From CAKVLS01 sp045651685 (lineage in GTDB: Bacteria > Bacillota > Clostridia > Christensenellales > UBA1242): a DNA stretch of 42,002 bases. Shown in pieces: positions 25,401-33,512 of this stretch (positions within the stretch are counted from its first letter, which is position 1; the number at the start of each line of letters is the position of its first letter). The stretch is from contig JAZRSV010000010.1 in NCBI GenBank assembly GCA_045651685.1, forward strand, positions 1 to 42,002, written 5' to 3'. The notes below the pieces were generated by a model, which was given only the letters and a program-made list of their open reading frames with translations, was not told where the DNA came from and ran no database searches. Made by a program: the position numbers and the translations under genes.

Positions 25401-25576
25401 CATCAATCTCAATGTTGCAAAGAAGATTCTCTATTGGTTTTACTCGTTCGGGCAGAATAATTGACCAAATGGAAAAATCAAAGTTTATTGGTTCTTCAGA
25501 TGGTGGAAAAACACGCAATGTATATATCAATATGGAACAATTCTACGCAATATTTGGCGAAGTAAGTGATGATTAA
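22451..25576 (+). CDS. ftsK: DNA translocase FtsK/SpoIIIE
   Basis: Hexameric motor that pumps chromosomal DNA through the closing septum. The N-terminus is basic, then four membrane helices (about 20-160), then a roughly 400-residue linker rich in Gln, Pro, Glu and Lys. The motor has Walker A GSTGSGKS (about 708-715) and Walker B IVDEFADLL (about 815-823). The C-terminal gamma winged helix occupies about the last 70 residues (SMLQRRFSIGFTRSGRIIDQ). An ATG at 22436 is in frame but has no ribosome binding site; GTG 22451 follows GGGGTGG by 4 bases and is preferred, though either is possible. SpoIIIE-like duty in sporulation cannot be separated from FtsK duty by sequence. rimO starts 14 bases after the stop. 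Confidence 0.95.
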   Translation: MATYNAKNRKKSKQQIRRTFGIALIAVSLLLLLFTTTNWLYFVKSFFLGVFGVMFYPLLVVNVIVGLGLMSGRRFIYSAKYIVYVSLSFLCVMALFHIALTNKLNDANYFLFLGDCYDAKFTPGGLLIGLFTYPVTSLLNDAAGYVLFSIILVILIAMIVDYLYAFKQFARLNQPLEQEEDLTEEEMPSATIPTSHHAPQENVYFEQEFEPAASEYATTLQAETQPAEKQPAEKELSSSEIARRRLGLDKSYKEPEKSAGYPQTYEEKKAYILNEDKDAFNTRTFGNSVAWLNRDAEQPKEPESVRPPKYVTEEDTSIKPIVPNAKKEAAHNRTREYLNTLYNIEGNNQSPIINADSYKQGSQISRIQPAFNNNNGIISSIEDFNKPKIQSQPTENQTNNTTAPTQAIQPKVEPPKPAVEPIKEPIKQTIDIKIEDTVEDLLNSDSVEEPKPIETAEQPKKVSPLNPISFAQPTEQKPVVETVVEESTDIITTVEDIKKEEPVDIMSSLKTTFNLPSSLTKSKEAEKEMYEQTIMLGAEKPKKQQAPRYRKPSNYIKPPIDLLTTVSSNPDEYQEEQQMRIAVLESKLEEFNIPAKVIGVRRGSAVTRYELQMPIGISVKKISSHSDDIAMALAANGDIRIEAPIRGKNAFGIEVPNATIDTVGLRDVIESQKFANNPSPLVFALGKDVDGNVSTCNLAKAPHLLVAGSTGSGKSVCLNALIVSLLYKTSPEDLKFILVDPKRVEFGVFNHLPHMLIPKAITDPKKALNAFDWTIMEMERRYVLFEENYVKNIEEYNSQPDVVSGAADKLPYIVLIVDEFADLLLSANKKELEERVRKLTAKARAAGIHLILATQRPSVEVVTGTIKLNLPTRIAFAVTNYQDSKTILDQGGAEKLLGKGDMLFSMQNQEPSRIQGAFLTTKEVVDVVKFIKENNESFFDDSIQNNIENMEEESPQNVVAPPEKPDFDPLLPKCLKFCIETNQASISMLQRRFSIGFTRSGRIIDQMEKSKFIGSSDGGKTRNVYINMEQFYAIFGEVSDD

Positions 25577-25590
25577 TACCGGAGATTAAT

Positions 25591-26910
25591 ATGAAACAAA
25601 TACAAAAGACTGTTGGCTTTGTATCTCTTGGATGTGACAAAAATAGGGTAGATACCGAAGATATCATAACCAATCTTACCAATCATGGCTTTAAGATAGT
25701 GTCAGATCCAGACAAAGCCCAAATTATTATTATTAACACCTGTGCCTTTTTAGAAAGTGCCAGACAAGAAGCTTTTGAAACTATACTACAATTTGCACAA
25801 TACAAACATAAAAATCTAGAAAAATTAATTGTTGCTGGTTGTTTACCTTTGCTTAATGATAAAAAGTTAGAGGCAGCTTTGCCAGAAGTAAACTTATTTG
25901 TTAAGCCAAAAGACTACGCAAACTTGCCACAATTAATTAGCAAATTGTATGACAAGAGCCTAAAGATAACCCCATTGCCAAAGCTATTAGATAGCAGAAT
26001 TCTTACAACACCAAATCATTATGCTTATCTAAAAATAGCCGATGGTTGCGACAACTATTGTACCTATTGCAAAATACCTTATATTAGAGGTAGATTTGCA
26101 TCAAGACCTATAAAGCAAATAATAGACGAGGCACAAAAACTTGTTGCAAACGGGGTAAAAGAATTGCTTATAGTTGCTCAAGATGTCACAAGTTATGGCA
26201 AAGATTTGCCAGAAAAACCAACACTTGTGCAGCTTTTGCAAGAGCTTTCAAAAATCAAAAATTTGCAATGGATAAGACTTCATTATTGCTATCCAGAGCG
26301 TATAACAGATGAGCTTATTAACGAAATTGCAACTAACAAAAAAATAGTTCATTATCTAGACATACCTATGCAACATTATAGTTCTGCCGTACTAAAACGC
26401 ATGAACCGTAAAAGCACAAGTCAAGATATAGACACACTTATATCAAAACTTCGCACAGCGATGCCTGACATAGTTATTAGATCAACTTTTATTGTTGGGT
26501 TCCCTGGTGAGACCAGAGAAGATTATAAGCAACTTTGTGATTTTCTAAAAGTTGCCAAACTTGATAATGTTGGTTTCTTTGCTTATTCGAGAGAAGAAGG
26601 CACTGCGGCATATAAGTTAGATAACCAAATAAAAGAAAAAACAAAAATTAAACGACTAAAACATATTCAAAAATTGCAAAGTAAAATTGCTCTTAATATA
26701 AACAAACAAAAGATTGGAAGTATTCAAAAAGTTGTTTGTGACGGTTATGACCCAAAAGGTGAGGTTTACCTTGGTAGAAGCTATGCAGCATCACCAGATG
26801 TAGACTTTTATACCTACTTTGTAAGTAAAAATAAAGTAAAAGTCGGCGAAATAGTTGATGTTTCTATTTCGTATGTAAACAAAAATTTTATCTTTGGAGA
26901 AAAACTATGA
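25591..26910 (+). CDS. rimO: Ribosomal protein uS12 methylthiotransferase RimO
   Basis: Radical SAM enzyme that methylthiolates an aspartate of S12. 439 residues: UPF0004 domain with cluster cysteines C15, C51 and C84, radical SAM motif C153-x3-C157-x2-C160 (GCDNYCTYCKIP) and a C-terminal TRAM domain (about 370-437). SLGCDKNRVD and RMNRKSTSQDI distinguish it from its paralogue MiaB at 32128. Its stop is the only TGA among the genes here, used in an ATGA overlap with pgsA. GGAG lies 7 bases before the ATG. Confidence 0.96.
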   Translation: MKQIQKTVGFVSLGCDKNRVDTEDIITNLTNHGFKIVSDPDKAQIIIINTCAFLESARQEAFETILQFAQYKHKNLEKLIVAGCLPLLNDKKLEAALPEVNLFVKPKDYANLPQLISKLYDKSLKITPLPKLLDSRILTTPNHYAYLKIADGCDNYCTYCKIPYIRGRFASRPIKQIIDEAQKLVANGVKELLIVAQDVTSYGKDLPEKPTLVQLLQELSKIKNLQWIRLHYCYPERITDELINEIATNKKIVHYLDIPMQHYSSAVLKRMNRKSTSQDIDTLISKLRTAMPDIVIRSTFIVGFPGETREDYKQLCDFLKVAKLDNVGFFAYSREEGTAAYKLDNQIKEKTKIKRLKHIQKLQSKIALNINKQKIGSIQKVVCDGYDPKGEVYLGRSYAASPDVDFYTYFVSKNKVKVGEIVDVSISYVNKNFIFGEKL

Positions 26911-27497
26911 ATTTACCAAACAAAATAAGCATGTCAAGAATTTTCTTGATACCAGTTATGATAGCATTTTATTTGCTAGATCCTATTGTACCTTATGGTA
27001 GACTAATCTCTCTTGCGATATATGTTATTGCTTCTATCACCGATATGGTTGATGGTCACATTGCAAGATCTCGCAACCTTGTCACAAACCTAGGAAAGTT
27101 ATTAGACAGTATTGCAGACAAACTACTTAATGTTTGTGCTCTAATACTTGTTTTAATTGATGGCACATTGCCTCTAGTTTGGGGTGTATTGGTTGGTTGC
27201 ATCATTATTAGTAGAGAATTGCTTATCAGCATTTTTAGACAAATAGCAGCAACCAAAGGCTTTGTAATGGCTGCTGATTGGTGGGGCAAGATCAAAGCTA
27301 TCGTACAAGATGTTGCAATACCATTTATGTTCTTATTAGGACAAATTTATGCTAGCAACGGCCTTGGCCTATCAGCTGGTTTGATCCTTGCAATCGAAAT
27401 TATCACTTATGTTTTGATTGGCGCAGCTACAGTACTTACTATTATGTCTGCAGTTAACTATATGGTAAAAAACAGAGCAGTATTTAAGGAAGATTAA
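26907..27497 (+). CDS. pgsA: CDP-diacylglycerol-glycerol-3-phosphate 3-phosphatidyltransferase
   Basis: Makes phosphatidylglycerophosphate, the first committed step to phosphatidylglycerol. The 196-residue membrane protein has about six helices and the full CDP-alcohol transferase motif D-G-x2-A-R-x8-G-x3-D-x3-D: DMVDGHIARSRNL then GKLLDSIADKL. It overlaps rimO by 4 bases, and cinA follows 8 bases later, so rimO-pgsA-cinA are coupled. GGAG lies 8 bases before the ATG, inside rimO. Confidence 0.96.
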   Translation: MNLPNKISMSRIFLIPVMIAFYLLDPIVPYGRLISLAIYVIASITDMVDGHIARSRNLVTNLGKLLDSIADKLLNVCALILVLIDGTLPLVWGVLVGCIIISRELLISIFRQIAATKGFVMAADWWGKIKAIVQDVAIPFMFLLGQIYASNGLGLSAGLILAIEIITYVLIGAATVLTIMSAVNYMVKNRAVFKED

Positions 27498-27505
27498 TAT
27501 AAAAT

Positions 27506-28726
27506 ATGAAAGTTAGCGTTTTGACTGTCAGCAACAACGAGCTTGTTGCAAGCAAAAGAAATGATAGTTTGACACTAATTTCGTCATATCTATACAAAAG
27601 CGGTTTTGAAATAGATAGTACTAATATTATTAAGGTAGATTTTGAAAAAATTATCTTTTCGCTAGAAACTTTGCTAAAAGATAACGATTGTCTAATAATC
27701 ACCTGTGACGAACAGATAGATTATAGTTTTGTGACAAAAAAGGCTATTGCAAAATATCTAAATCAAGAATTGGTGACAAATACATTTGCAAAAAACAGCA
27801 TTATGGACTATTACCACAATGTTAATATACCACCTATAAAAGAGTCTAATTCGTACGCTTTTATGCCAAGTGGAGCAAGATGTATTGTTAACCCTTTGGG
27901 TGTTATGCAAGGCTTTTTGGTAGAGTATGAAGAAAAACTATTGTTGTTTTTGCCTCGACAAAGACATCAATTGCAAAATATGTTTGTATCTTCGGTTTTG
28001 CCATACTTGTTAGATCAATCTAAAAAACTAAATACAACATATATCTTTAAGACATATGGTCTTACCGGGCAAGAAATACTATCTATACTAAAAGATTTGC
28101 GTAAGAATAAACATAAAATAGAGATTCTTTGCAACGAAAACTTGTTAGAAGGCGAAATTATAATCAACTATCCTAAAAAAATAGATAATGTTGTTATAGA
28201 TGGATTTGTCACCACTATCTACAAACGCTTGTCTAACTATATCTACGCCGAAAACGATGTCTCTATCGAAGAAAGGCTAAAAGATTTGTTAGCAATAAAT
28301 AACCTTACTTTGTCTATAGCCGAAGACTATACAAAAGGTTATATATCATCTAGCTTTTTAACAAAAAATATAGATGCAAGCAACTATCTTGTAGAAAGTT
28401 ATATTGTGCCAAACAATAGCTCAAAGCAAACAGTTTTGGGGGTAGATCTCGAACTACTTTTAACAAACAAATCTATAGATGATATCGCTTATCAAATGGC
28501 CGCTGGTGCACTAGAAAACTCTGGTAGCGACTTTGTATTGTCTACATATGGTATCGGCAATACTTGCTATATTGGCATTGGTACACTAAAAGGTATCTAT
28601 GTCTATAAAGAACAATTAACTGGCAGTGCAGAAGATCATGTCAAAAAAGCTTCTATGGCCGCTATGTTTCATTTAATCAAAAAAATCAAAAAAAATGATT
28701 TTCATTTATCTCAAACTACTGTATAA
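27506..28726 (+). CDS. cinA: Degenerate CinA-like protein
   Basis: 406 residues in the place of CinA, between pgsA and recA. CinA normally joins a molybdopterin-binding-like (COG1058) pyrophosphatase domain to a PncC nicotinamide-nucleotide deamidase domain. Scaffold features remain: FMPSGARCIVNPLGVMQGF and LFLP in the N-terminal half; LSIAE, LGVDLELL, AYQMAAGALENSGSDFVLST in the C-terminal half. The catalytic parts are lost: GGLGPTxDD reads TCDEQIDY, the LPGVPxEM stretch reads LPRQRHQL, AESCTGG reads AEDYTKG (272-278, nucleophilic Ser replaced by D274) and TGxAGP reads YGIGNT. The frame is intact and translated efficiently by signs (AAGGAAG upstream). It may be a pseudoenzyme or have a new role. 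Confidence 0.85.
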   Translation: MKVSVLTVSNNELVASKRNDSLTLISSYLYKSGFEIDSTNIIKVDFEKIIFSLETLLKDNDCLIITCDEQIDYSFVTKKAIAKYLNQELVTNTFAKNSIMDYYHNVNIPPIKESNSYAFMPSGARCIVNPLGVMQGFLVEYEEKLLLFLPRQRHQLQNMFVSSVLPYLLDQSKKLNTTYIFKTYGLTGQEILSILKDLRKNKHKIEILCNENLLEGEIIINYPKKIDNVVIDGFVTTIYKRLSNYIYAENDVSIEERLKDLLAINNLTLSIAEDYTKGYISSSFLTKNIDASNYLVESYIVPNNSSKQTVLGVDLELLLTNKSIDDIAYQMAAGALENSGSDFVLSTYGIGNTCYIGIGTLKGIYVYKEQLTGSAEDHVKKASMAAMFHLIKKIKKNDFHLSQTTV

Positions 28727-28727
28727 T
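28699..28727 (+). promoter_or_regulatory. Promoter of recA within cinA 3' end
   Basis: TTTTCA (28699-28704), a 17-base spacer and TATAAT (28722-28727). No sequence resembling the LexA box found before lexA is visible around it. Confidence 0.55.
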
Positions 28728-28747
28728 ATTGTCATAAGGAGTAATTT

Positions 28748-29737
28748 ATGGAAGACAAAAAGAAAGTTTTAGAGCAAGCTATATTGCAAATAGAAAAGCA
28801 ATTTGGCAAAGGCTCAATTATGAAATTAGGTGAACAAACTATTCAAAACATAGATGTTATACCTACAGGTTGTTTAGTTTTAGACAATGCTTTAGGAATA
28901 GGTGGTATTCCTCGTGGCAGAATTATAGAAATTTATGGTCCAGAATCTTCTGGTAAAACTACAGTATCTTTGCACATGATAGCTCAAGCTCAAAAATTAG
29001 GTGGCACAGCAGCTTTTATTGATGCAGAGCATGCACTAGACCCTGTATATGCAGGCAATTTGGGTGTAAACCTAGAAGACCTATATGTTTCTCAACCAGA
29101 CACTGGTGAGCAAGCATTGGACATTTGTGAGACTTTGGTAAGAAGTGGTGCGTTTGACATTATCGTTATCGACTCTGTTGCAGCACTTACTCCAAAGGCA
29201 GAAATCGAAGGCGAAATGGGCGACAACTTTATTGGTTTGCAAGCTAGACTTATGAGCCAAGCATTAAGAAAGTTAACAGCTATCACAAACAAAAGCAAAA
29301 CTTGTGTAGTATTTATTAACCAATTGAGAGAAAAAGTTGGCGTTATGTTTGGTAGCCCAGAGACAACTACCGGTGGTAAAGCACTTAAATTTTATTCTAG
29401 CGTAAGACTAGATGTTCGTAAGGTTGACACTATAAAAGACGGCGCAGAGTTTGTCGGCAACAGAACAAGAGTAAAAGTTGTTAAAAACAAATTAGCTCCA
29501 CCTTTTAGACAAGCCGAATTTGATATCATCTACGGAAAAGGCATCTCTAACGAAGGCTGTGTGCTTGACCTAGCTGCAGAACTTGACATCATCCAAAAGA
29601 GTGGTGCATGGTATGCATATAAAGATGAAAAAATTGGTCAAGGAAAAGAAAATGCAAAACTATATCTTCTAAACAACCCAGAAGTTATGGCAGAAGTAGA
29701 AGCATTAATTAGAGAAAAACTTGCCGAAAAGCAATAA
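28748..29737 (+). CDS. recA: Recombinase RecA
   Basis: Forms the filament for strand exchange and activates LexA self-cleavage. 329 residues with Walker A GPESSGKT (64-71), the VIDSVAALTPKAE segment, loop L1/L2 regions (MGDNFIGLQARLMSQALRKL in the body, INQLREKVGVMFGSPETTTGG after it) and a short C-terminal acidic tail compared with the 350 or so residues usual. TAAGGAG lies 7 bases before the ATG. It has its own promoter and terminator, although upstream genes can read into it. Confidence 0.98.
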   Translation: MEDKKKVLEQAILQIEKQFGKGSIMKLGEQTIQNIDVIPTGCLVLDNALGIGGIPRGRIIEIYGPESSGKTTVSLHMIAQAQKLGGTAAFIDAEHALDPVYAGNLGVNLEDLYVSQPDTGEQALDICETLVRSGAFDIIVIDSVAALTPKAEIEGEMGDNFIGLQARLMSQALRKLTAITNKSKTCVVFINQLREKVGVMFGSPETTTGGKALKFYSSVRLDVRKVDTIKDGAEFVGNRTRVKVVKNKLAPPFRQAEFDIIYGKGISNEGCVLDLAAELDIIQKSGAWYAYKDEKIGQGKENAKLYLLNNPEVMAEVEALIREKLAEKQ

Positions 29738-29751
29738 TCAAAAACAAATAA

Positions 29752-32037
29752 CTAATCCCAAACAATCTCATTATTTGAGATTGTTTTTTTATTGTCCGTT
29801 TTGTATATAAATAGTTTGTTGCTATCTTTGCTAATGCTACCGTTTTTAAGGTTAATAGTTGATGTCACATAATATTGATAATAGTTGTTTGATTCAACAT
29901 CTTTATCTTCAAAAATATAGTTGCCATTTTTGTTTTCAAACTCGCATAATAGGTTAGTTTTGCCATTATGTATTTTGTACAATTTGTATTTTATATAACT
30001 TTGAGTTGGCACAATAATATCTATTTTGTTTGGGTAAATTGTATGCTTAATTTTGATGTCGTCAATTTTTTCAAATCTAGTAGAAGTTTGCTTTGGTTGG
30101 TTGTTTTTGGCAAAGTTCATATATTTTATATACCTTTCTGGAGTCAGACTACTAGCGATTTTTATAGCGTTGTTTTGTTTGTATTCTAACATGTCTATAG
30201 GTAGCGAAATGATACTATCAGGTGTGGCAAAAATGTCTTTGTCATTTAATTTGTCAAGTATTTGTCTTGACATAAGTGTAGGTTGGTTGGCACCTGTAGT
30301 TTGTTGAGACAAATTGTTTTTTATATCGCCACTTGTGTTGCCTATCCAACTACATACAACATAGTTTGGGGTGTATGCTACATTCCAAGCATCAGTATTA
30401 GTTGTATTAAAATTACTACCGACTGTACCTGTTTTTGACGCTACATCATAAGTTGAATTTGCAAGTTTTCTTGCGGTGCCTGTTTTTGCTGCAGTCTTTA
30501 ACATATCTGTCATAAAATAGCAAGTCTCTTGTGACATAACTTTTGTTTTTGTACATGGATTTTTGTATACAATTCGGCCGTATTTGTTTTCTATTTTGTC
30601 TATAAAGTTAGCTTTGACAAAATACCCATCATTACTAAATGCTACATAACTATTAGCTACTTGTTTTATTGTCAATCCTTTGTCAAAACCACCCAAGGCT
30701 ATTGCATAACCAGTATCTTTATCTTCAAATGTTATACCAAGCTGTTTTGCAAACTTTTTGGCTCTATCTATGCCAACACAGTCTAGCAATTTTACAGCAG
30801 GTATATTTTGTGAGTTAATCAAACTTGTTTTTATATCAGTCCAACCGTAATATTTGTCTTGATAATTTTTTGGTTTATAGTCACCAATAACCATGCTTTT
30901 ATCCAATATTGGAGTGTTTGGAGTGATTAAGTTATATTCTAGTGCAGGGGCATACGATAATATTGGTTTTATAGTAGAGCCCGGCTGTCTTTTTATCTCT
31001 TGCAAATTATAATTGCTCTTACCATAATAACCAATTATGCCACCATTATTAGAGTCGATAACCATGCATAACTTGTCAAGATTAGTATTAATATCTACTT
31101 TTTCTACCGTGTCTATTATACTCTGTTGTAAGGTTGGGTTGTAATATGTATATACCTTATAACCATTTAGTACAAAATCTTTTTCGGTTATATTTAGTAT
31201 TTTGCATGCCTGATCAATAGTAGCGTGTATATAATCATTATTTGACATAGCCTTTTGTCCAACTACTACATTAAGAGGCTCTTTTAGGGCTAAATTTAGT
31301 TCATTTTGAGTAATCTTTGAATTTTTGTACATTTGTGTTAAAACTGTATTGCGCCGCTTCAAACACTTTTCTGGGTTTGATAAGGGCGAGTATGTTTTTG
31401 GTGATTTTATTATACCAGCAAGTGTTGCTCCCTGTGTTAGAGTCAATTTGTCGCAGGTTGTGTTAAAATATTTTTTGCTCGCTTGTTCTATGCCAAAAGT
31501 GCCACTGCCAAAATAAATAACATTAAGATAAGCTTGCAATATTTCGTCTTTACTAAATACTTTTTCTAACTGTTGTGTTAGCAATATTTCATCTATTTTG
31601 CGAGATAATGTTTTTTCGTTTGTTAGGTGAGTGTTTTTTATAAGTTGCTGACTTATAGTTGATGCTCCTTCTTTATAACTCAGACTTTTTAAGTTTGTTA
31701 GAACTGCTTTTACTATTCTTTTGTAGTTTAACCCCTTGTGCGAATAAAAGTTATGGTCTTCGATACTAACAAAGGCATCTTTTACATGTTGTGGTATTTT
31801 GTCTAAAGATACCACTTGTTTTGTAGACAAATAATCATTTTGTATTAGCTGGTTATTTTTGTCATAAATAGACACTTGAGTATTAATATAATCTAATGCA
31901 GTTTTGTCAAATTTTACGCTTGATAAGCCGCTAAATATGCCAGCATCAAACAAAACAAATAAGCTTGCAAAAATAACAAGCAAAATACCTGTCACTATCA
32001 ATACTTTTTTTATAATTACAAAGCGTGATTTTTCCAT
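29752..32037 (-). CDS. Class A penicillin-binding protein (PBP1A type)
   Basis: Bifunctional peptidoglycan synthase. 761 residues from ATG 32037: one membrane anchor (8-30), a GT51 glycosyltransferase domain with catalytic E93 in EDHNFYSHKG and GASTISQQL (124-132), then the transpeptidase with S354-T-I-K357, S409-Q-N411 and KTG (535-537). About 100 further residues resemble a C-terminal fibronectin-III-like external domain (ending NNEIVWD). All catalytic motifs are present. A TTG six codons upstream (32055) is possible but has no ribosome binding site; neither does the ATG. It is transcribed toward recA and its 3' end carries the recA terminator. Confidence 0.95.
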   Translation of the reverse strand: MEKSRFVIIKKVLIVTGILLVIFASLFVLFDAGIFSGLSSVKFDKTALDYINTQVSIYDKNNQLIQNDYLSTKQVVSLDKIPQHVKDAFVSIEDHNFYSHKGLNYKRIVKAVLTNLKSLSYKEGASTISQQLIKNTHLTNEKTLSRKIDEILLTQQLEKVFSKDEILQAYLNVIYFGSGTFGIEQASKKYFNTTCDKLTLTQGATLAGIIKSPKTYSPLSNPEKCLKRRNTVLTQMYKNSKITQNELNLALKEPLNVVVGQKAMSNNDYIHATIDQACKILNITEKDFVLNGYKVYTYYNPTLQQSIIDTVEKVDINTNLDKLCMVIDSNNGGIIGYYGKSNYNLQEIKRQPGSTIKPILSYAPALEYNLITPNTPILDKSMVIGDYKPKNYQDKYYGWTDIKTSLINSQNIPAVKLLDCVGIDRAKKFAKQLGITFEDKDTGYAIALGGFDKGLTIKQVANSYVAFSNDGYFVKANFIDKIENKYGRIVYKNPCTKTKVMSQETCYFMTDMLKTAAKTGTARKLANSTYDVASKTGTVGSNFNTTNTDAWNVAYTPNYVVCSWIGNTSGDIKNNLSQQTTGANQPTLMSRQILDKLNDKDIFATPDSIISLPIDMLEYKQNNAIKIASSLTPERYIKYMNFAKNNQPKQTSTRFEKIDDIKIKHTIYPNKIDIIVPTQSYIKYKLYKIHNGKTNLLCEFENKNGNYIFEDKDVESNNYYQYYVTSTINLKNGSISKDSNKLFIYKTDNKKTISNNEIVWD
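29761..29790 (+). terminator. Terminator of recA, inside the opposing PBP gene
   Basis: AACAATCTCA (29761-29770), loop TTATT, TGAGATTGTT (29776-29785), then Ts to 29790. The hairpin overlaps the last codons of the convergent minus-strand gene that ends at 29752. The minus-strand read lacks a long T run. Confidence 0.88.
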
Positions 32038-32075
32038 ATATATATTATTTAGCAATTAATAATTTATATTAGTAA

Positions 32076-32105
32076 TTTATAACAATAAGTTGAAAAAACT
32101 TTCAA
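32076..32105 (-). promoter_or_regulatory. Promoter of the PBP gene
   Basis: Minus strand: TTGAAA (32105-32100), 18 bases, TATAAA (32081-32076). Its -35 lies inside the spacer of the opposite miaB promoter. Confidence 0.6.
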
Positions 32106-32118
32106 AAGAATATATAAT
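32090..32118 (+). promoter_or_regulatory. Promoter of miaB, leaderless start predicted
   Basis: TTGAAA (32090-32095), 17 bases, TATAAT (32113-32118). Transcription starting about 7 bases after the -10 would fall at about 32125, only 3 bases before the miaB ATG (32128). Confidence 0.7.
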
Positions 32119-32127
32119 GTACTTATC

Positions 32128-33450
32128 ATGGACGAAAAATTTTATTTAATAAACACCTATGGCTGTCAGATGAATATTCACGAGTCAGAAAAACTTGCCG
32201 GAGTATTGCAAGAGTTAGGTTATAAAGAAACACAAGACACAAACATCGCAGATGTTATTATTTTTAATACATGCTGCATTAGAGAAACTGCCGAACAAAA
32301 GATATATGGCAATATTGGAGATCTAAAGCGTATCAAAAAACAACGCCCAGACCTTGTTATTGCCGTGTGTGGCTGTATGTCTCAACAAGAAGGTGCTGCC
32401 GACAATATCAAAAAGAAATTTCCTTTTGTTAATATTGTTTTTGGCACACACAACTTGCATATGTTTAAGGAGTATTTGCTAAACAATTTGGCAACTCGTA
32501 AAAAGGTATACGAAGTATGGTCTAAAGAACAACAAATTGTAGAAAATACACCTGTATACCGTACTAGCAATTACAATGCTTGGCTTAACATAATGTATGG
32601 CTGCAATAACTTTTGCACCTACTGCATAGTACCATATGTAAGGGGAAGAGAGCGTAGCCGAAAGATGGACGATATTATTGCCGAAGCTAAACAAATTGTT
32701 GGTGAGCAAAAATACAAAACCATCACTTTGCTTGGTCAAAATGTTAACTCATATGGCAATGACATAGATGATAAGAGCGTTAACTTTGCTAATTTGTTAA
32801 AAGAGTTGTGTAAGATCGAAGGCGACTTTAAGATAAAATTTTTAACTTCGCATCCAAAAGACCTTACAGATGATGTTATCAAAGTAATTGCAGAAGAACC
32901 AAAAATAAGCAAGACTATTCATTTACCAGTTCAATCAGGTAGTACAAAAATACTAAAAGCTATGAATAGACACTACACAGCAGAGCACTATTATACTTTG
33001 ATCGACAAAATCAAAGCTGCAATACCAGATGTTAATTTGACTACAGACATAATAGTTGGTTTTCCTGGAGAGACAGAAGAAGACTTTTTGCAAACATGCA
33101 AGCTTGTAGAGTATGTTAGATACACAAGCATATTTGCATTTATGTATTCAAAGCGTCAAGGTACAATTGCAGCAACAATGGACGACCAAGTACCAAGTGC
33201 AATCAAGCATGAGAGAGTAAACAAAATATTGGCTCTTGAGCGTGCTATAGGCAAAGAAATAACAAATGCATTAAAAGGCAAAACTCTTAACTGCCTTGTG
33301 ACCGAAAAAATAGATGAAAAATTTGTCGCCAAAACAGACTGTGGCAAAACTATCGAACTTACAGACACAGATGTTGTTTTGGGCAAATTTTATGATGTGA
33401 CAATAGATAAGATAGTTTCTAACAAACTAATTGGATACATCGCAAAATAA
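32128..33450 (+). CDS. miaB: tRNA-2-methylthio-N6-dimethylallyladenosine synthase MiaB
   Basis: Radical SAM methylthiotransferase that modifies i6A37 made by MiaA. 440 residues: UPF0004 cysteines C13 (NTYGCQMN), C49 or C50 (NTCCIRE) and C83 (CGCMSQQ), radical SAM C159-x3-C163-x2-C166 (YGCNNFCTYCIVPYVRG) and a C-terminal TRAM domain. No ribosome binding site precedes the ATG, in line with the predicted leaderless transcript. It heads miaB-mutS-mutL-miaA-ynbB, in which both miaB and miaA act on the same nucleotide. Confidence 0.97.
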   Translation: MDEKFYLINTYGCQMNIHESEKLAGVLQELGYKETQDTNIADVIIFNTCCIRETAEQKIYGNIGDLKRIKKQRPDLVIAVCGCMSQQEGAADNIKKKFPFVNIVFGTHNLHMFKEYLLNNLATRKKVYEVWSKEQQIVENTPVYRTSNYNAWLNIMYGCNNFCTYCIVPYVRGRERSRKMDDIIAEAKQIVGEQKYKTITLLGQNVNSYGNDIDDKSVNFANLLKELCKIEGDFKIKFLTSHPKDLTDDVIKVIAEEPKISKTIHLPVQSGSTKILKAMNRHYTAEHYYTLIDKIKAAIPDVNLTTDIIVGFPGETEEDFLQTCKLVEYVRYTSIFAFMYSKRQGTIAATMDDQVPSAIKHERVNKILALERAIGKEITNALKGKTLNCLVTEKIDEKFVAKTDCGKTIELTDTDVVLGKFYDVTIDKIVSNKLIGYIAK

Positions 33451-33464
33451 CTTTAAGACAAGAT

Positions 33465-33496
33465 TTTGACACAAATTTTATATGTTATGTGTCAGA
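33465..33496 (+). repeat. Inverted repeat before the mutS ribosome binding site
   Basis: TGACACA (33467-33473) and TGTGTCA (33488-33494) are exact inverted copies 14 bases apart, with two further weak outer pairs. The 3' arm abuts the AAAGGA of mutS. There is no T run, so it is not a terminator; it could be an operator or an mRNA hairpin. Confidence 0.45.
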
Positions 33497-33512
33497 TAAA
33501 AGGATATAAAAA

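Noticed and set aside
33466..33494. TTGACA before mutS as a promoter
   Set aside because: No -10 box occurs at 16-18 bases; the TTGACA word belongs to the inverted repeat.
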